64,000 nt of DNA, taken from contig OZ037874.1 of the NCBI GenBank assembly GCA_964035575.1, forward strand, positions 496,001 to 560,000, given 5' to 3'. The position numbers and the translations under genes were made by a program. Numbering within the stretch: position 1 is the first letter of the stretch; every line of letters starts with the position of its first letter. Below the pieces are notes generated by a model. The model did not search any database and had not been told where the DNA came from. It was given only the letters and a program-made list of their open reading frames with translations. This stretch comes from Rhynchopus sp. YZ270_cl-10. Taxonomy: Eukaryota > Euglenozoa > Diplonemea > Diplonemida > Diplonemidae. This document shows positions 38,009 to 49,454 of this stretch, piece after piece.

Positions 38009-39225
38009 TTTGAGTTGACGGTCTTGAAAACACTTCGCTGGCTGGTGTGTCAAACGGTATGTGTATGGTTTGCACGTAACGCTCTACGTATACGACACAC
38101 AACGCTATGCATAAGCGATACACGCTTCGTGTGCAGCGTATGCAACGAACGCAACGCATGCAACGCAACGCAACCGATGTGTAGCGATCTGTACGAAAGC
38201 ATGCTACAGGTTTGACGCCATCGCGTTAACGCAACACCTGCGCCGCTGTGACACTTCGCTGGCTCGTGTGGTTGTGATAACGGAACGGTCTACACGTGTG
38301 TTACACACGACGGTCTTCGTATACGATACACACAACGCTATGCATAAGCGATACACGCGTTAACCGCACCGTGTGGTTACCAAACGCAGCCCACCTTCGG
38401 TGGGCTGCTGCAACTCGTGACGTGTGTGGCCCATGCATGGTTCTAACACCGCGCTGGCACGTTTCCGAAGCCGCAAACCCGGTTACCTGCCTGAAAAACC
38501 GGGTTTTTGGCCAAAACGCCTGTTTTGCCTGTAGAACCCTGCAGTACCCTTAAGAAACACGTGTATAAAAGGGGTACTCGTGACACCCTGGTGTCAGGGT
38601 CTCTAACGACTCCCAGCTCAAACTGAGTTATACACGCCCCAAAAAGTGCCCGATCTTTCCAAAGAAACAGTTTTTTGAGCTGGGCGAAGCTTCTACACAA
38701 GGCTCTGATGAGGCCCAGGCCTCCCGGCCGGGAGGCCCGGCCTCCCAGGCCTCCCGGCCTCCCAAAAAAAAAATTTTTTTTTCGACATCACAAAATTTTT
38801 CACCAAAAAAAAAAAAAAATTTTTTTTTTGGGAGTGGGCGATTTCGGAAAAAAAAATCCAAAAAAAAAAATCCAAAAAAAACCGTCACAGACGGTCCAGT
38901 AGCGACGTAAGCAAAATCCATATTTTTTTGCCGAATTTTGCTAAGTACCGGAAAATTTTTCCTAACAAAAAAAAAAAAAAAATTTCACGCAGGGTCACAA
39001 AAAAAAAAATTTTTTTTTTGGGAGGCCGGGAGGCCTGGGAGGCCGGGCCTCCCGGCCGGGAGGCCTGGGCCTCATCAGAGCCTTGTTCTACACCCTGAAA
39101 AAAAAACCGGTTTTTGGTCGGATCCAGCAGGGGGGGGGGGAGACTGGGGGGGGGGTTACTGCTAGGTCGGTGGGTGGCCGGAACAGCAACCTTTAAAAAC
39201 TAGAAAACACAAGTGTTTTCTAGAA
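38009..39225 (-). mobile_element. A element nested in B copy 6
   Basis: Complete ends TTTGAGTTGACGG and TTTTCTAGAA. Flanks rejoin without duplication to the sequence found in other B copies (GGCCATTTTTTTTCAGG). The copy is itself split by the C MITE at 38698-39085. Confidence 0.88.
38698..39085. mobile_element. C-type MITE, 388 bp
   Basis: Ends CAAGGCTCTGATGAGGCC inverted. TTCTACA flanks both sides (38691-38697, 39086-39092), and A copies without it read GCTTCTACACCC. The right end matches the right end of the 8.9-kb hAT-bearing unit. Confidence 0.9.
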
Positions 39226-39414
39226 TTTTTTTTCAGGTCTCTAAACCTCGAAAGAGGTCAAAAAAGTGGATTCTTGGGAAGATAGGAGGTTTTTAGGAGA
39301 CTTTCTCTGAAGCAAAGACCTCCAAACCCTGACAGACCCTGAAACCAGGGTGTCGCGAGTACCCCTTTTTTACACGTGTTTCTTAAGGCTTCTACAGGGT
39401 TCTACAGGCAAAAC

Positions 39415-39853
39415 TAGCTATTTCCCTCCCTCCCGCCAGAGCCCGAGGGCGCCCTTGAGGGAGGTCAGGGCAGCCCGAGGGCCGAAGGCCCGAGGGCGCC
39501 CTGACCTCCCGAAAGGGCAGCCCGAGGGCCAAGGGAGGGAGGGATGTAGCTTTGTGACCCGAAGAGGTCGTTTTCGACCCGAACTGCCTGCAAACAAGCG
39601 CTTTTGTGGTGTTTTGTGTACAAACACGTAGGTTTTTCGGCCCACATGGGTACCATCGTTTGTGGCCTACGGACGCCCAAAAGCATGCGGATACGCTTTT
39701 CGAGTCGCAGAAACCAGGTTGTGGGCCGTTTTAAAAAGTTTTTGGCCGGTTTCAGTCACCAAAACGCACATTCTCTCGCGGGAATTTTTGGTGCTCTCAA
39801 GGGAATCCTCTTAGCTCTCAAGGGAATCCCTTGAGACCTCTGGAGGGTTACAA
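39415..39853. mobile_element. Unclassified insertion in B copy 6
   Basis: Interrupts the B sequence between AGGCAAAAC and AGGCGTTTTGG. Its first 140 bp form a hairpin (AGCTATTTCCCTCCCTCCC paired with GGGAGGGAGGGATGTAGCT) with nested GCCCGAGGGC palindromes. The remaining 300 bp have no recognisable features. No clear target duplication was seen. Confidence 0.6.
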
Positions 39854-40670
39854 AGGCGTTTTGGCCAGAAACCCGGTTTTTCAGGCGGGTAACCGGGTTT
39901 GCGGCTTGGGAAACGTGCCAGCGCGCTGTGAGAACCATGCGTGGGGGTTTGTAACCACTCGTTGCGTTGGTTGCGTTGCGTTCGTTGCATACAGATCGTA
40001 ACGTATGCATCGGTTACGTTGTGTTGCATGCGTTGCGTTCGTTGCAGACAGATCTCTACGTACACATCGGTTGCGTTGCGTTCGTTGCATACAGATCGTA
40101 ACGTATGCATCGGTTACGTTGCGTTGCATGCGTTGCGTTCGTTGCAGACAGATCGCTACGTACACATCGGTTGCGTTGCGTTCGTTGCATACAGATCGTA
40201 ACGTACACATCGGTTGCGTTGCGTGCGTTGCATACAGATCGTAACGTACGCATCGGTTGCGTTGCGTTGCATGCGTTGCGTTCGTTGCATACAGATCGTA
40301 ACGTACACATCGGTTGCGTTGCGTGCGTTGCATACAGATCGTAACGTACACATCGGTTGCGTTGCGTTGCATGCGTTGCGTTCGTTGCATACAGATCGCT
40401 ACGTACACATCGGTTGCGTTGCGTTCGTTGCATACAGATCGTAACGTACACATCGGTTGCGTTGCGTTCGTTGCGTTCTGATCGTTACGTACACATCGGT
40501 TGCGTTGCGTGCGTTGCATACAGATCGTAACGTACGCATCGGTTGCGTTGCGTTGCATGCTTTGGTTGCATACGGATCGTAACGTATAGAGCGGATCCGT
40601 TTCGTGGTGTTCGGTTGCGTTTATCAACCACACCAGCCAGGAGTGTTAAGGATTGCCAAAAAAAACTAAA

Positions 40671-41538
40671 TGTTAAGGTCTTTAAGGTTGCTGATCACCC
40701 CACCCTCCCCGCGCGGGGTGGGTTTCGGCCATTTTTTTTCAGGTCTCTAAACGTCCACAGAGGTCAAAAAAGTGGATTCTTGGGAAGATAGGAGGTTTTT
40801 TTTAGGGTTTGCAAATGAGAAAGACCTCCAAACCCTGACAGACCCTGAAACGAGGGTGTCGCGAGTACCCCTTTTTTACACGTGTTTCTTAAGGGTTCTA
40901 CAGGGTTCTACAGGCAAAACAGGCGTTTTGGCCGAAAACCCGGTTTTTCAGGCAGGTAACCGGGTTTGCGGCTTGGAAAACGTGCCAGCGCGCTGCGAGA
41001 ACCATGCGTGGGGGTTTGTAACCGCTCGTTGCGTTGGTTGCGTTGCCTTCGCTACGTTGCGTACACATAGCTACGTGCACACCGGTTACGTTGTGTTGCA
41101 TGCGTTGCGTTCGTTGTGTAGAGATCGTTATATACAGAGTGCAACGAACAGAGCGGTTGCGTTGCGTTGGTTGTGTTCGGTTGGTTACGTTCGTTGCGTT
41201 CCGATCGTTTCGTACACATCGGTTGCGTTGCGTTGCGTTCGTTGCGTTGCGTTCGTTGCATACAGATCGTTACGTACTCATCGCTTGCATTGCGTTGGAT
41301 GCGTTGCGTTCGGTGCGTTGCGTTGCTTCCGTGTCTTCGGTTCGAGACGTTACGTACCGAACGGTTGCGTTGCGTCGGTTGCATTCGTTCCGTTCACATC
41401 GTTCCGATCTGAACGGAACGATGTGAACGCAAGAAACGTATCGCATCGGTTGCGTTGGTTGGCTTGTGTGCGTTGCAAACCTTTCATACATCAACCACAC
41501 CAGCCAGTGAGTGTTAAGGATTGCCAAAAAAAACTAAA
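40671..41538 (+). mobile_element. B element copy 7, hairpin end truncated
   Basis: Lacks the first 15 bp of the hairpin end and is otherwise apparently identical to copy 4 over 868 bp. Immediately follows copy 6 (ACTAAA then TGTTAAGG). Confidence 0.87.
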
Positions 41539-43249
41539 TTCCTTAACACTCGGTGTTAAGGTCTTTAAGGTTGCTTCAACACCACACACCCACCCACACC
41601 CCCTCTAAGGCACCCCCCCCCCAAGGTGGGTTTCGGCCATTTGAGTTGACGGTCTTGAAAACACTTCGCTGGCTGGTGTGTCAAACGGTATGTGTATGGT
41701 TTGCACGTTACGCTCTACGTATACGATACACACAACGATATGCATAAGCGATACACGGTTCGTGTGCAGCGTAACGCATGCAACGCAACGCAACCGATGT
41801 GTACGTAGCGATCTGTACGAAAGCATGCTACGGGTTTAACTCCATCGCGTTAACGCAACACCTGCGCCGCTGTGACACTTCGCTGGCTCGTGTGGTTGTG
41901 ATAACGGAACGGTCTACACGTGCGTTACACACAATGGTCTTCGTATACGATACACACAACGCTATGTATATGCGATACACGCGTTAACCGTATCGTGTGG
42001 CTACCAAACGCAGCCCACCTACGGTGGGCTGCTGCAACTCGTGCCGTGTGTGGCCCATGCATGGTTCTCACAGCTCGCTGGCACGTTTCCCAAGCCGCAA
42101 ACCCGGTTACCTGCCTGAAAAACCGGGTTTTTGGCCAAAACGCCTGTTTTGCCTGTAGAACCCTGTAGAAGCCTTAAGAAACACGTGTATAAAAGGGGTA
42201 CTCGTGACACCCTGGTGTCAGGGTCTCTAACGACTCCCAGCTCAAACTGAGTTATACACGCCCCAAAAAGTGCCCGATCTTTCCAAAGAAACAGTTTTTT
42301 GAGCTGGGCGAAGCTTCTACACCCTGAAAAAAAAACCGGTTTTTGGTCGGATCCAGCAGGGGGGGGGGGAGACTGGGGGGGGGTTACTGCTAGGTCGGTG
42401 GGTGGCCGGAACAGCAACCTTTAAAAACTAGAAAACACAAGTGTTTTCTAGAATTTTTTTTCAGGTCTCTAAACGTCCAAAGAGGTCAAAAAAGTGGATT
42501 CTTGGGAAGATAGGAGGTTTTTTTTAGGGTTTGCAAATGAGAAAGACCTCCAAACCCTGACAGACCCTGAAACGAGGGTGTCGCGAGTACCCCTTTTTTA
42601 CACGTGTTTCTTAAGGGTTCTACAGGGTTTTACAGGCAAAACAGGCGTTTTGGCCGAAAACCCGGTTTTTCAGGCAGGTAACCGGGTTTGAGGCTTGGGA
42701 AACGTGCCAGAGCGGTGTGAGAACCATGCGTGGGGGTTTGTAACCACTCGTTGCGTTGGTTGTGTTGCATGCGTTGCGTTCGTTGTGTAGAGATCGTTAC
42801 GTACAGAGCGCAACGAACAGAGCGGTTGCGTTACGTTGGGTGTGTTCGGTTGGTTACGTTCGTTGCGTTCCGTTCGTTACGTACACATCGGTTGCGTTGC
42901 GTTGCATGCGTTGCATCCGTTATGTTGCGTTCGTTACATACAGATCGCTACGTGCACACCGGTTACGGTGCGTTGCATGCGTTGCGTTCGTTGTGTAGAG
43001 ATCGTGACGTACAGAGCGCAACGTACAGAACGGTTGCGTTGCGTTGGTTGTGTTCGGTTGGTTACGTTCGATGCGTTGCGTTGCGTCGGTTGCATTCGTT
43101 CCGTTCACATCGTTCCGATCTGAACGGAACGATGTGAACGCAAGAAACGTATCGCATCGGTTGTGTTGGTTGGTTTGTGTGCGTTGCAAACCTTTCATAC
43201 AGCAACCACACCATCCAGTGAGTGTTAAGGATTGCCAAAAAAAACTAAA
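41539..43249 (+). mobile_element. B element copy 8 with nested A element
   Basis: A complete A element (41640-42453, minus, 814 bp) sits at the same A/T position of B as in copy 6, again without target duplication. The B copy ends ACTAAA and is followed by E-repeat sequence TGACGGCAG. Confidence 0.87.
41640..42453 (-). mobile_element. A element nested in B copy 8
   Basis: Complete at 814 bp. Left flank GGCCA and right flank TTTTTTTTCAGG rejoin to uninterrupted B sequence. The same insertion position as the A element at 38009 suggests either site preference or duplication of an already interrupted B copy. Confidence 0.88.
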
Positions 43250-44437
43250 TGACGGCAGTTTTAAGAGCGCACCGTTGCAACACCTCCAAATACACCCAAA
43301 TAGTGACATTAGGTACCCTACGAAAGTGCGCCTGAAGAACTGCTGTCAAATAACTGAAACAATGACGGCAGTTTTGAGAGCGCACCGTTGCAACACCTCC
43401 AAATACACCCAAATAGTGACATTAGGTACCCTACGAAAATGCGCCTGAAGAACTGCTGTCAAATAACTGAAACAATGACGACAGTTTTAAGAGCGCACCG
43501 TTGCAACACCTCCAAATACACCCAAATTCTAGAAAACACTTGTGTTTTCTAGTTTTTAAAGGTTGCTGTTCCGGCCACCCACCGACCTAGCAGTAACCCC
43601 CCCCCAGTCTCCCCCCCCCCCCTGCTGGATCCGACCAAAAACCGGTTTTTTTTCAGGGTGTAGAAGCTTCGCCCAGCTCAAAAAACTGTTTCTTTGGAAA
43701 GATCGGGCACTTTTTGGGGCGTGTATAACTCAGTTTGAGCTGGGAGTCGTTAGAGACCCTGACACCAGGGTGTCACGAGTACCCCTTTTATACACGTGTT
43801 TCTTAAGGGTACTGCAGGGTTCTACAGGCAAAACAGGCGTTTTGGCCAAAAACCCGGTTTTTCAGGCAGGTAACCGGGTTTGCGGCTTCGGAAACGTGCC
43901 AGCGCGGTGTTAGAACCATGCATGGGCCACACACGTCACGAGTTGCAGCAGCCCACCGAAGGTGGGCTGCGTTTGGTAACCACACGGTGCGGTTAACGCG
44001 TGTATCGCTTATGCATAGCGTTGTGTGTATCGTATACGAAGACCGTCGTGTGTAACACACGTGTAGACCGTTGCGTTATCACAACCACACGAGCCAGCGA
44101 AGTGTCACAGCGGCGCAGGTGTTGCGTTAACGCGATGGCGTCAAACCTGTAGCATGCTTTCGTACAGATCGCTACACATCGGTTGCGTTGCGTTGCATGC
44201 GTTGCGTTCGTTGCATACGCTGCACACGAAGCGTGTATCGCTTATGCATAGCGTTGTGTGTCGTATACGTAGAGCGTTACGTGCAAACCATACACATACC
44301 GTTTGACACACCAGCCAGCGAAGTGTTTTCAAGACCGTCAACTCAAATAGTGACATTAGGTAACCGACGAAAATGCGCCTGCAGAACTGTTGTCAAATAA
44401 CTGAAACAATGACGGCAGTTTTAAGAGCGCACCGTTG
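43250..44437 (+). repeat. E repeat: 113-bp tandem units
   Basis: Units start at 43250, 43363, 43476 and 44410, each TGACGGCAGTTTTAAGAGCG to ACTGAAACAA, exactly 113 bp when the A element in the third is removed. The fourth runs into the 14-bp array. No coding sign. Confidence 0.92.
43527..44347 (+). mobile_element. A element nested in E unit 3
   Basis: Complete at 821 bp. Flanks ACACCCAAA and TAGTGACATT are contiguous in the neighbouring E units, giving a clean A/T insertion with no duplicated target. Confidence 0.92.
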
Positions 44438-44451
44438 CACACCGTTGCGCA

Positions 44452-47400
44452 CCGTTCCAACGCGTCCGTTTCAACGCGTTCGTTTCAACGCGTTCGTTTC
44501 AACGCGTCCGTTTCAACGCGTTCGTTTCAACGCGTGCTTTTCAACGTGTCCGTTTCAACGCGTCCGTTTCAACGCGTCCGTTTCAACGCGTTCGTTTCAA
44601 CGCGTCCATTTCAACGCGTCCGTTTCAACGCGTGCGTTCCAACGCGTTCGTTTCAACGCGTCCGTTTCAACGCGTTCGTTTCAACGCGTCCGTTTCAACG
44701 CGTCCGTTTCAACGCGTTCGTTTCAACGCGTCCATTTCAACGCGTCCGTTTCAACGCGTGCGTTCCAACGCGTTCGTTTCAACGCGTCCGTTTCAACGCG
44801 TTCGTTTCAACGCGTCCGTTTCAACGCGTCCGTTTCAACGCGTTCGTTTCAACGCGTCCATTTCAACGCGTCCGTTTCAACGCGTCCGTTTCAACGTGTC
44901 CGTTTCAACGCGTGCGTTCCAACGCGTTCGTTTCAACGCGTCCATTTCAACGCGTTCGTTTCAACGCGTCCGTTTCAACGTGTCCGTTTCAACGCGTGCG
45001 TTCCAACGCGTTCGTTTCAACTCGTGCTTTTCAACGCGTTCGTTTCAACGCGTCCGTTTCAACGCGTCCGTTCCAACGCGTTCGTTTCAACGCGTGCTTT
45101 TCAACGCGTTCGTTTCAACTCGTCCGTTCCAACGCGTCCGTTTCAACGCGTCCGTTTCAACGCGTCCGTTCCAACGCGTGCTTTTCAACGCGTGCGTTTC
45201 AACGCGTCCGTTCCAACGCGTCCGTTTCAACGCGTCCGTTTCAACGCGTGCTTTTCAACGCGTGCGTTCCAACGCGTTCGTTTCAACGCGTCCGTTTCAA
45301 CGCGTCCGTTTCAACGCGTTCGTTTCAACGCGTCCATTTCAACGCGTCCGTTTCAACGCGTCCGTTTCAACGCGTTCGTTTCAACTCGTGCTTTTCAACG
45401 CGTTCGTTTCAACGCGTCCGTTTCAACGCGTCCGTTTCAACGCGTCCGTTTCAACGCGTCCGTTTCAACGCGTGCGTTTCAACGCGTGCTTTTCAACGCG
45501 TCCGTTTCAACGCGTGCTTTTCAACGCGTTCGTTTCAACGCGTCCGTTTCAACGCGTCCGTTTCAACGCGTCCGTTTCAACGCGTCCGTTTCAACGCGTG
45601 CGTTCAACGCGTCCGTTCCAACGCGTCCGTTTCAAGGCGTGCTTTTCAACGCGTGCGTTTCAACGCGTTCGTTTCAACGCGTTCGTTTCAACGCGTCCGT
45701 TTCAACGCGTCCGTTTCAACGCGTCCGTTCCAACGCGTCCGTTTCAACGCGTGCGTTTCAACGCGTCCGTTCCAACGCGTCCGTTCCAACGCGTCCGTTT
45801 CAACGCGTTCGTTTCAACGCGTTCGTTTCAACGCGTTCGTTTCAACGCGTCCGTTTCAACGCGTCCGTTCCAACGCGTCCGTTTCAACGCGTCCGTTTCA
45901 ACGCGTTCGTTCCAACGCGTGCTTTTCAACGCGTGCGTTTCAACGCGTGCGTTTCAACGCGTTCGCTTCAACGCGTTCGTTTCAACGCGTCCGTTCCAAC
46001 GCGTCCGTTTCAACGCGTGCTTTTCAACGCGTCCGTTCCAACGCGTTCGTTTCAACGCGTCCGTTTCAACGCGTCCGTTCCAACGCGTTCGTTTCAACGC
46101 GTTCGTTTCAACGCGTCCGTTCCAACGCGTGCTTTTCAACGCGTGCTTTTCAACGCGTTCGTTTCAACGCGTGCGTTTCAACGCGTTCGTTTCAACGCGT
46201 TCGTTTCAACGCGTTCGTTTCAACGCGTTCGTTTCAACGCGTTCGTTTCAAGGCGTTCGTTCCAACGCGTGCGTTTCAACGCGTGCTTTTCAACGCGTGC
46301 GTTTCAACGCGTTCGTTTCAACGCGTGCGTTTCAACGCGTCCGTTACAACGCGTCCGTTCCAACGCGTCCGTTTCAACGCGTTCGTTTCAACGCGTCCGT
46401 TTCAACGCGTTCGTTTCAAGGCGTTCGTTTCAAGGCGTGCTTTTCAACGCGTCCGTTTCAACGCGTTCGTTTCAACGCGTGCTTTTCAACGCGTCCGTTT
46501 CAACGCGTCCGTTCCAACGCGTCCGTTTCAACGCGTTCGTTTCAACGCGTGCTTTTCAACGCGTGCGTTTCAACGCGTCCGTTCCAACGCGTCCGTTTCA
46601 ACGCGTCCGTTTCAACGCGTGCTTTTCAACGCGTGCGTTCCAACGCGTTCGTTTCAACGCGTCCGTTTCAACGCGTTCGTTTCAAGGCGTTCGTTTCAAG
46701 GCGTGCTTTTCAACGCGTCCGTTTCAACGCGTTCGTTTCAACGCGTCCGTTTCAACGCGTTCGTTTCAAGGCGTTCGTTTCAAGGCGTGCTTTTCAACGC
46801 GTCCGTTTCAACGCGTTCGTTTCAACGCGTGCTTTTCAACGCGTCCGTTTCAACGCGTCCGTTCCAACGCGTCCGTTTCAACGCGTTCGTTTCAACGCGT
46901 GCTTTTCAACGCGTGCGTTTCAACGCGTCCGTTCCAACGCGTCCGTTTCAACGCGTCCGTTTCAACGCGTTCGTTCCAACGCGTGCTTTTCAACGCGTGC
47001 GTTTCAACGCGTGCGTTTCAACGCGTTCGCTTCAACGCGTTCGTTTCAACGCGTCCGTTCCAACGCGTCCGTTTCAACGCGTGCTTTTCAACGCGTCCGT
47101 TCCAACGCGTTCGTTTCAACGCGTCCGTTTCAACGCGTCCGTTCCAACGCGTTCGTTTCAACGCGTCCGTTCCAACGCGTGCTTTTCAACGCGTGCGTTT
47201 CAACGCGTTCGTTTCAACGCGTGCGTTTCAACGCGTTCGTTTCAACGCGTTCGTTTCAACGCGTTCGTTTCAACGCGTTCGTTTCAACGCGTTCGTTTCA
47301 AGGCGTTCGTTCCAACGCGTGCGTTTCAACGCGTGCTTTTCAACGCGTGCGTTTCAACGCGTTCGTTTCAACGCGTCCGTTTCAACGCGTTCGTTTCAAC

Positions 47401-48246
47401 GCGTCCGTTCCAACGCGTGCGTTTCAACGCGTGCTTTTCAACGCGTGCGTTTCAACGCGTTCGTTTCAACGCGTGCGTTTCAACGCGTCCGTTACAACGC
47501 GTCCGTTCCAACGCGTCCGTTTCAACGCGTTCGTTTCAACGCGTCCGTTTCAACGCGTTCGTTTCAAGGCGTTCGTTTCAAGGCGTGCTTTTCAACGCGT
47601 CCGTTTCAACGCGTTCGTTTCAACGCGTGCTTTTCAACGCGTCCGTTTCAACGCGTCCGTTCCAACGCGTCCGTTTCAACGCGTTCGTTTCAACGCGTGC
47701 TTTTCAACGCGTTCGTTTCAACGCGTGCTTTTCAACGCGTCCGTTACGACGCGTTCGTTTCAACGCGTCTGTTTCAACGCGTTCGTTTCAACGCGTTCGT
47801 TTCAACGCGTCCGTTTCAACGCGTCCGTTTCAACGCGTCCGTTTCAACGCGTCCGTTTCAACGCGTCCGTTTCAATGCGTGCTTTTCAACGCGTTCGTTT
47901 CAACGCGTTCGTTTCAACGCGTTCGTTTCAACGCGTTCGTTTCAACGCGTGCTTTTCAACGCGTCCGTTTCAACGCGTTCGTTTCAACGCGTTCGTTTCA
48001 ACGCGTCCGTTTCAACGCGTCCGTTTCAACGCGTACGTTTCAACGCGTCCGTTTAAACGCGTTCGTTTCAACGCGTCCGTTTCAACGCGTTCGTTTCAAC
48101 GCGTCCGTTTCAACGCGTGCTTTTACACGCGTTCGTTTCAACGCGTTCGTTTCAACGCGTCTGTTTCAACGCGTCCGTTTCAATGCGTGCTTTTCAACGC
48201 GTTCGTTTCAACGCGTTCGTTTTAATGTGTTCGTCTCGACGCGTGA
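44452..48246 (+). repeat. 14-bp minisatellite array, about 270 units
   Basis: Unit CAACGCGTNCGTTT with variants at base 9 (C, T or G), base 11 (G, T or A) and the last base. Each unit holds an ACGCGT palindrome. The unit has no stop in any plus frame, and 14 is not a multiple of 3, so all three plus frames are open for about 1,200 codons and give the same 14-aa repeat (STRPFQRVRFNASV and variants). Long runs of variants recur at offsets of 1,064 bp (76 units) and 1,148 bp (82 units), showing higher-order duplication. A single 13-base unit occurs near 45599. Confidence 0.96.
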
Positions 48247-48346
48247 CTGTTTGTGGGAGAATGTGCGTTTCGTCTGAACCTCTCGCATTTGTATTTATTT
48301 TCTTGATGGTCTTTCTTGTTTTTTTTTTGTTTGAGGGGGTAGAAGA

Positions 48347-48979
48347 CAGGGCTCTCGGAGATCACCCCCAAAACCCAAAAAGGGGGTGATTTGGGGTCAA
48401 AAAAATTTCCACACACTATGTGCAAAGGGAGGGACGTGGGAAAGAAACAGCGGTCATGGTACCCGAAAGGTTCCGGGCGAAGCCGCGGTACGCAACATTT
48501 CTATAAAATGTTGACATAAAATGGCACTGTCGTTGGTAATTATCGTCAGTTTGCATGAATTTTACTTCCATATTTTGCTAAACCAAAATTTCTGGCGAAG
48601 CCACGGTACGCAATATTTCAAAAAAATGCGCTTAAAATTGCACATTATTACAGCCAAACTATGTCAAAGGGAAGGGTGGGTTGTAAGCTTGCGCCGCAGG
48701 CGCACGGTACGCTACTTTTTTCTTTCGCCATGCTGCATGCTTCCTTTTCCTTCGGCGTTTGACCAATTGAGTCGCGTTCTGGCTGTGACGGGTCACTTTG
48801 TTCACTGCTGTGTGAACAACGGAGCGCTAGTAGAAGACCCCCCCAAAAAAAAATCCGGATTTCCCAACTTTTTTTTTTTTTTTTGGGGGTGATTTTCCTA
48901 AAAAATCACCCCCCCCCAAAATCCGTTTTTTTTTTTTTTTGGGGATTTTTGGGCAAAATCACCCCCCCCGAGAGCCTTG
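48347..48979. mobile_element. hAT MITE, 633 bp
   Basis: Ends CAGGGCTCTCGG and, inverted, CAAGGCTCTCGG. Perfect 8-bp target duplication GTAGAAGA (48339-48346, 48980-48987). The same length as, and nearly identical to, the copy at 54866-55498. It lies about 475 bp upstream of the next gene's start codon. Confidence 0.93.
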
Positions 48980-48987
48980 GTAGAAGA

Positions 48988-49454
48988 ACAAATATATTTG
49001 GAGAAGTTGGTGTACAGTTTCTATTTTTCCACTGAGATGCGTTTTATATATCGGTTTCAACTACTACTTTCCGCGTCCTTTTGTAAGTGTTTGTTTCAAG
49101 ACGATGGGGTAGCGAGCTTTTTAGGGAGATTTTGGCTTGATACTCTGGTAAATGTTGCAAAAACCGGCAAGAGTGAACGAAACTACCATACAAGCGGAGA
49201 CAAAGACCCCTCCATTTTTTCATTATATAAGTTGTTGTGTTTTATGCACACCCCACCACAAGACTCATTTTTGTTGTGTTGCATTGAGTAATCCCCCCTT
49301 ACTTTCTCCACCTGTCCTTGGCTCCGAGACAGAGACTTTTTCACGCTACACACTCTCCCTTAATCTTATACACAGCCTCTCCCCTGTGCATTGCCTTGAT
49401 TTGACATAACATATTTTAGCACAGTGTCTTTCAGATAGTGCAACCGTTTTACCA
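48988..49454 (+). other. Upstream region of the membrane-protein gene
   Basis: AT-rich leader. TATATAA at 49224-49230 is a possible TATA element about 225 bp before the start codon. No other feature was seen. Confidence 0.5.
49224..49230 (+). promoter_or_regulatory. Possible TATA box
   Basis: TATATAA in the leader of the gene starting at 49455. Assigned only by sequence resemblance and position. Confidence 0.35.

Larger units (their letters stand above)
37888..40670 (+). mobile_element. B element copy 6, interrupted twice
   Basis: Contains an A element (38009-39225) inserted between A and T in GGCA/TTTTTTTT, and a 0.44-kb insertion of unknown type (39415-39853). Its minisatellite (about 39955-40570) is the longest in a B copy and alternates 57-bp units with shortened ones. 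Confidence 0.83.
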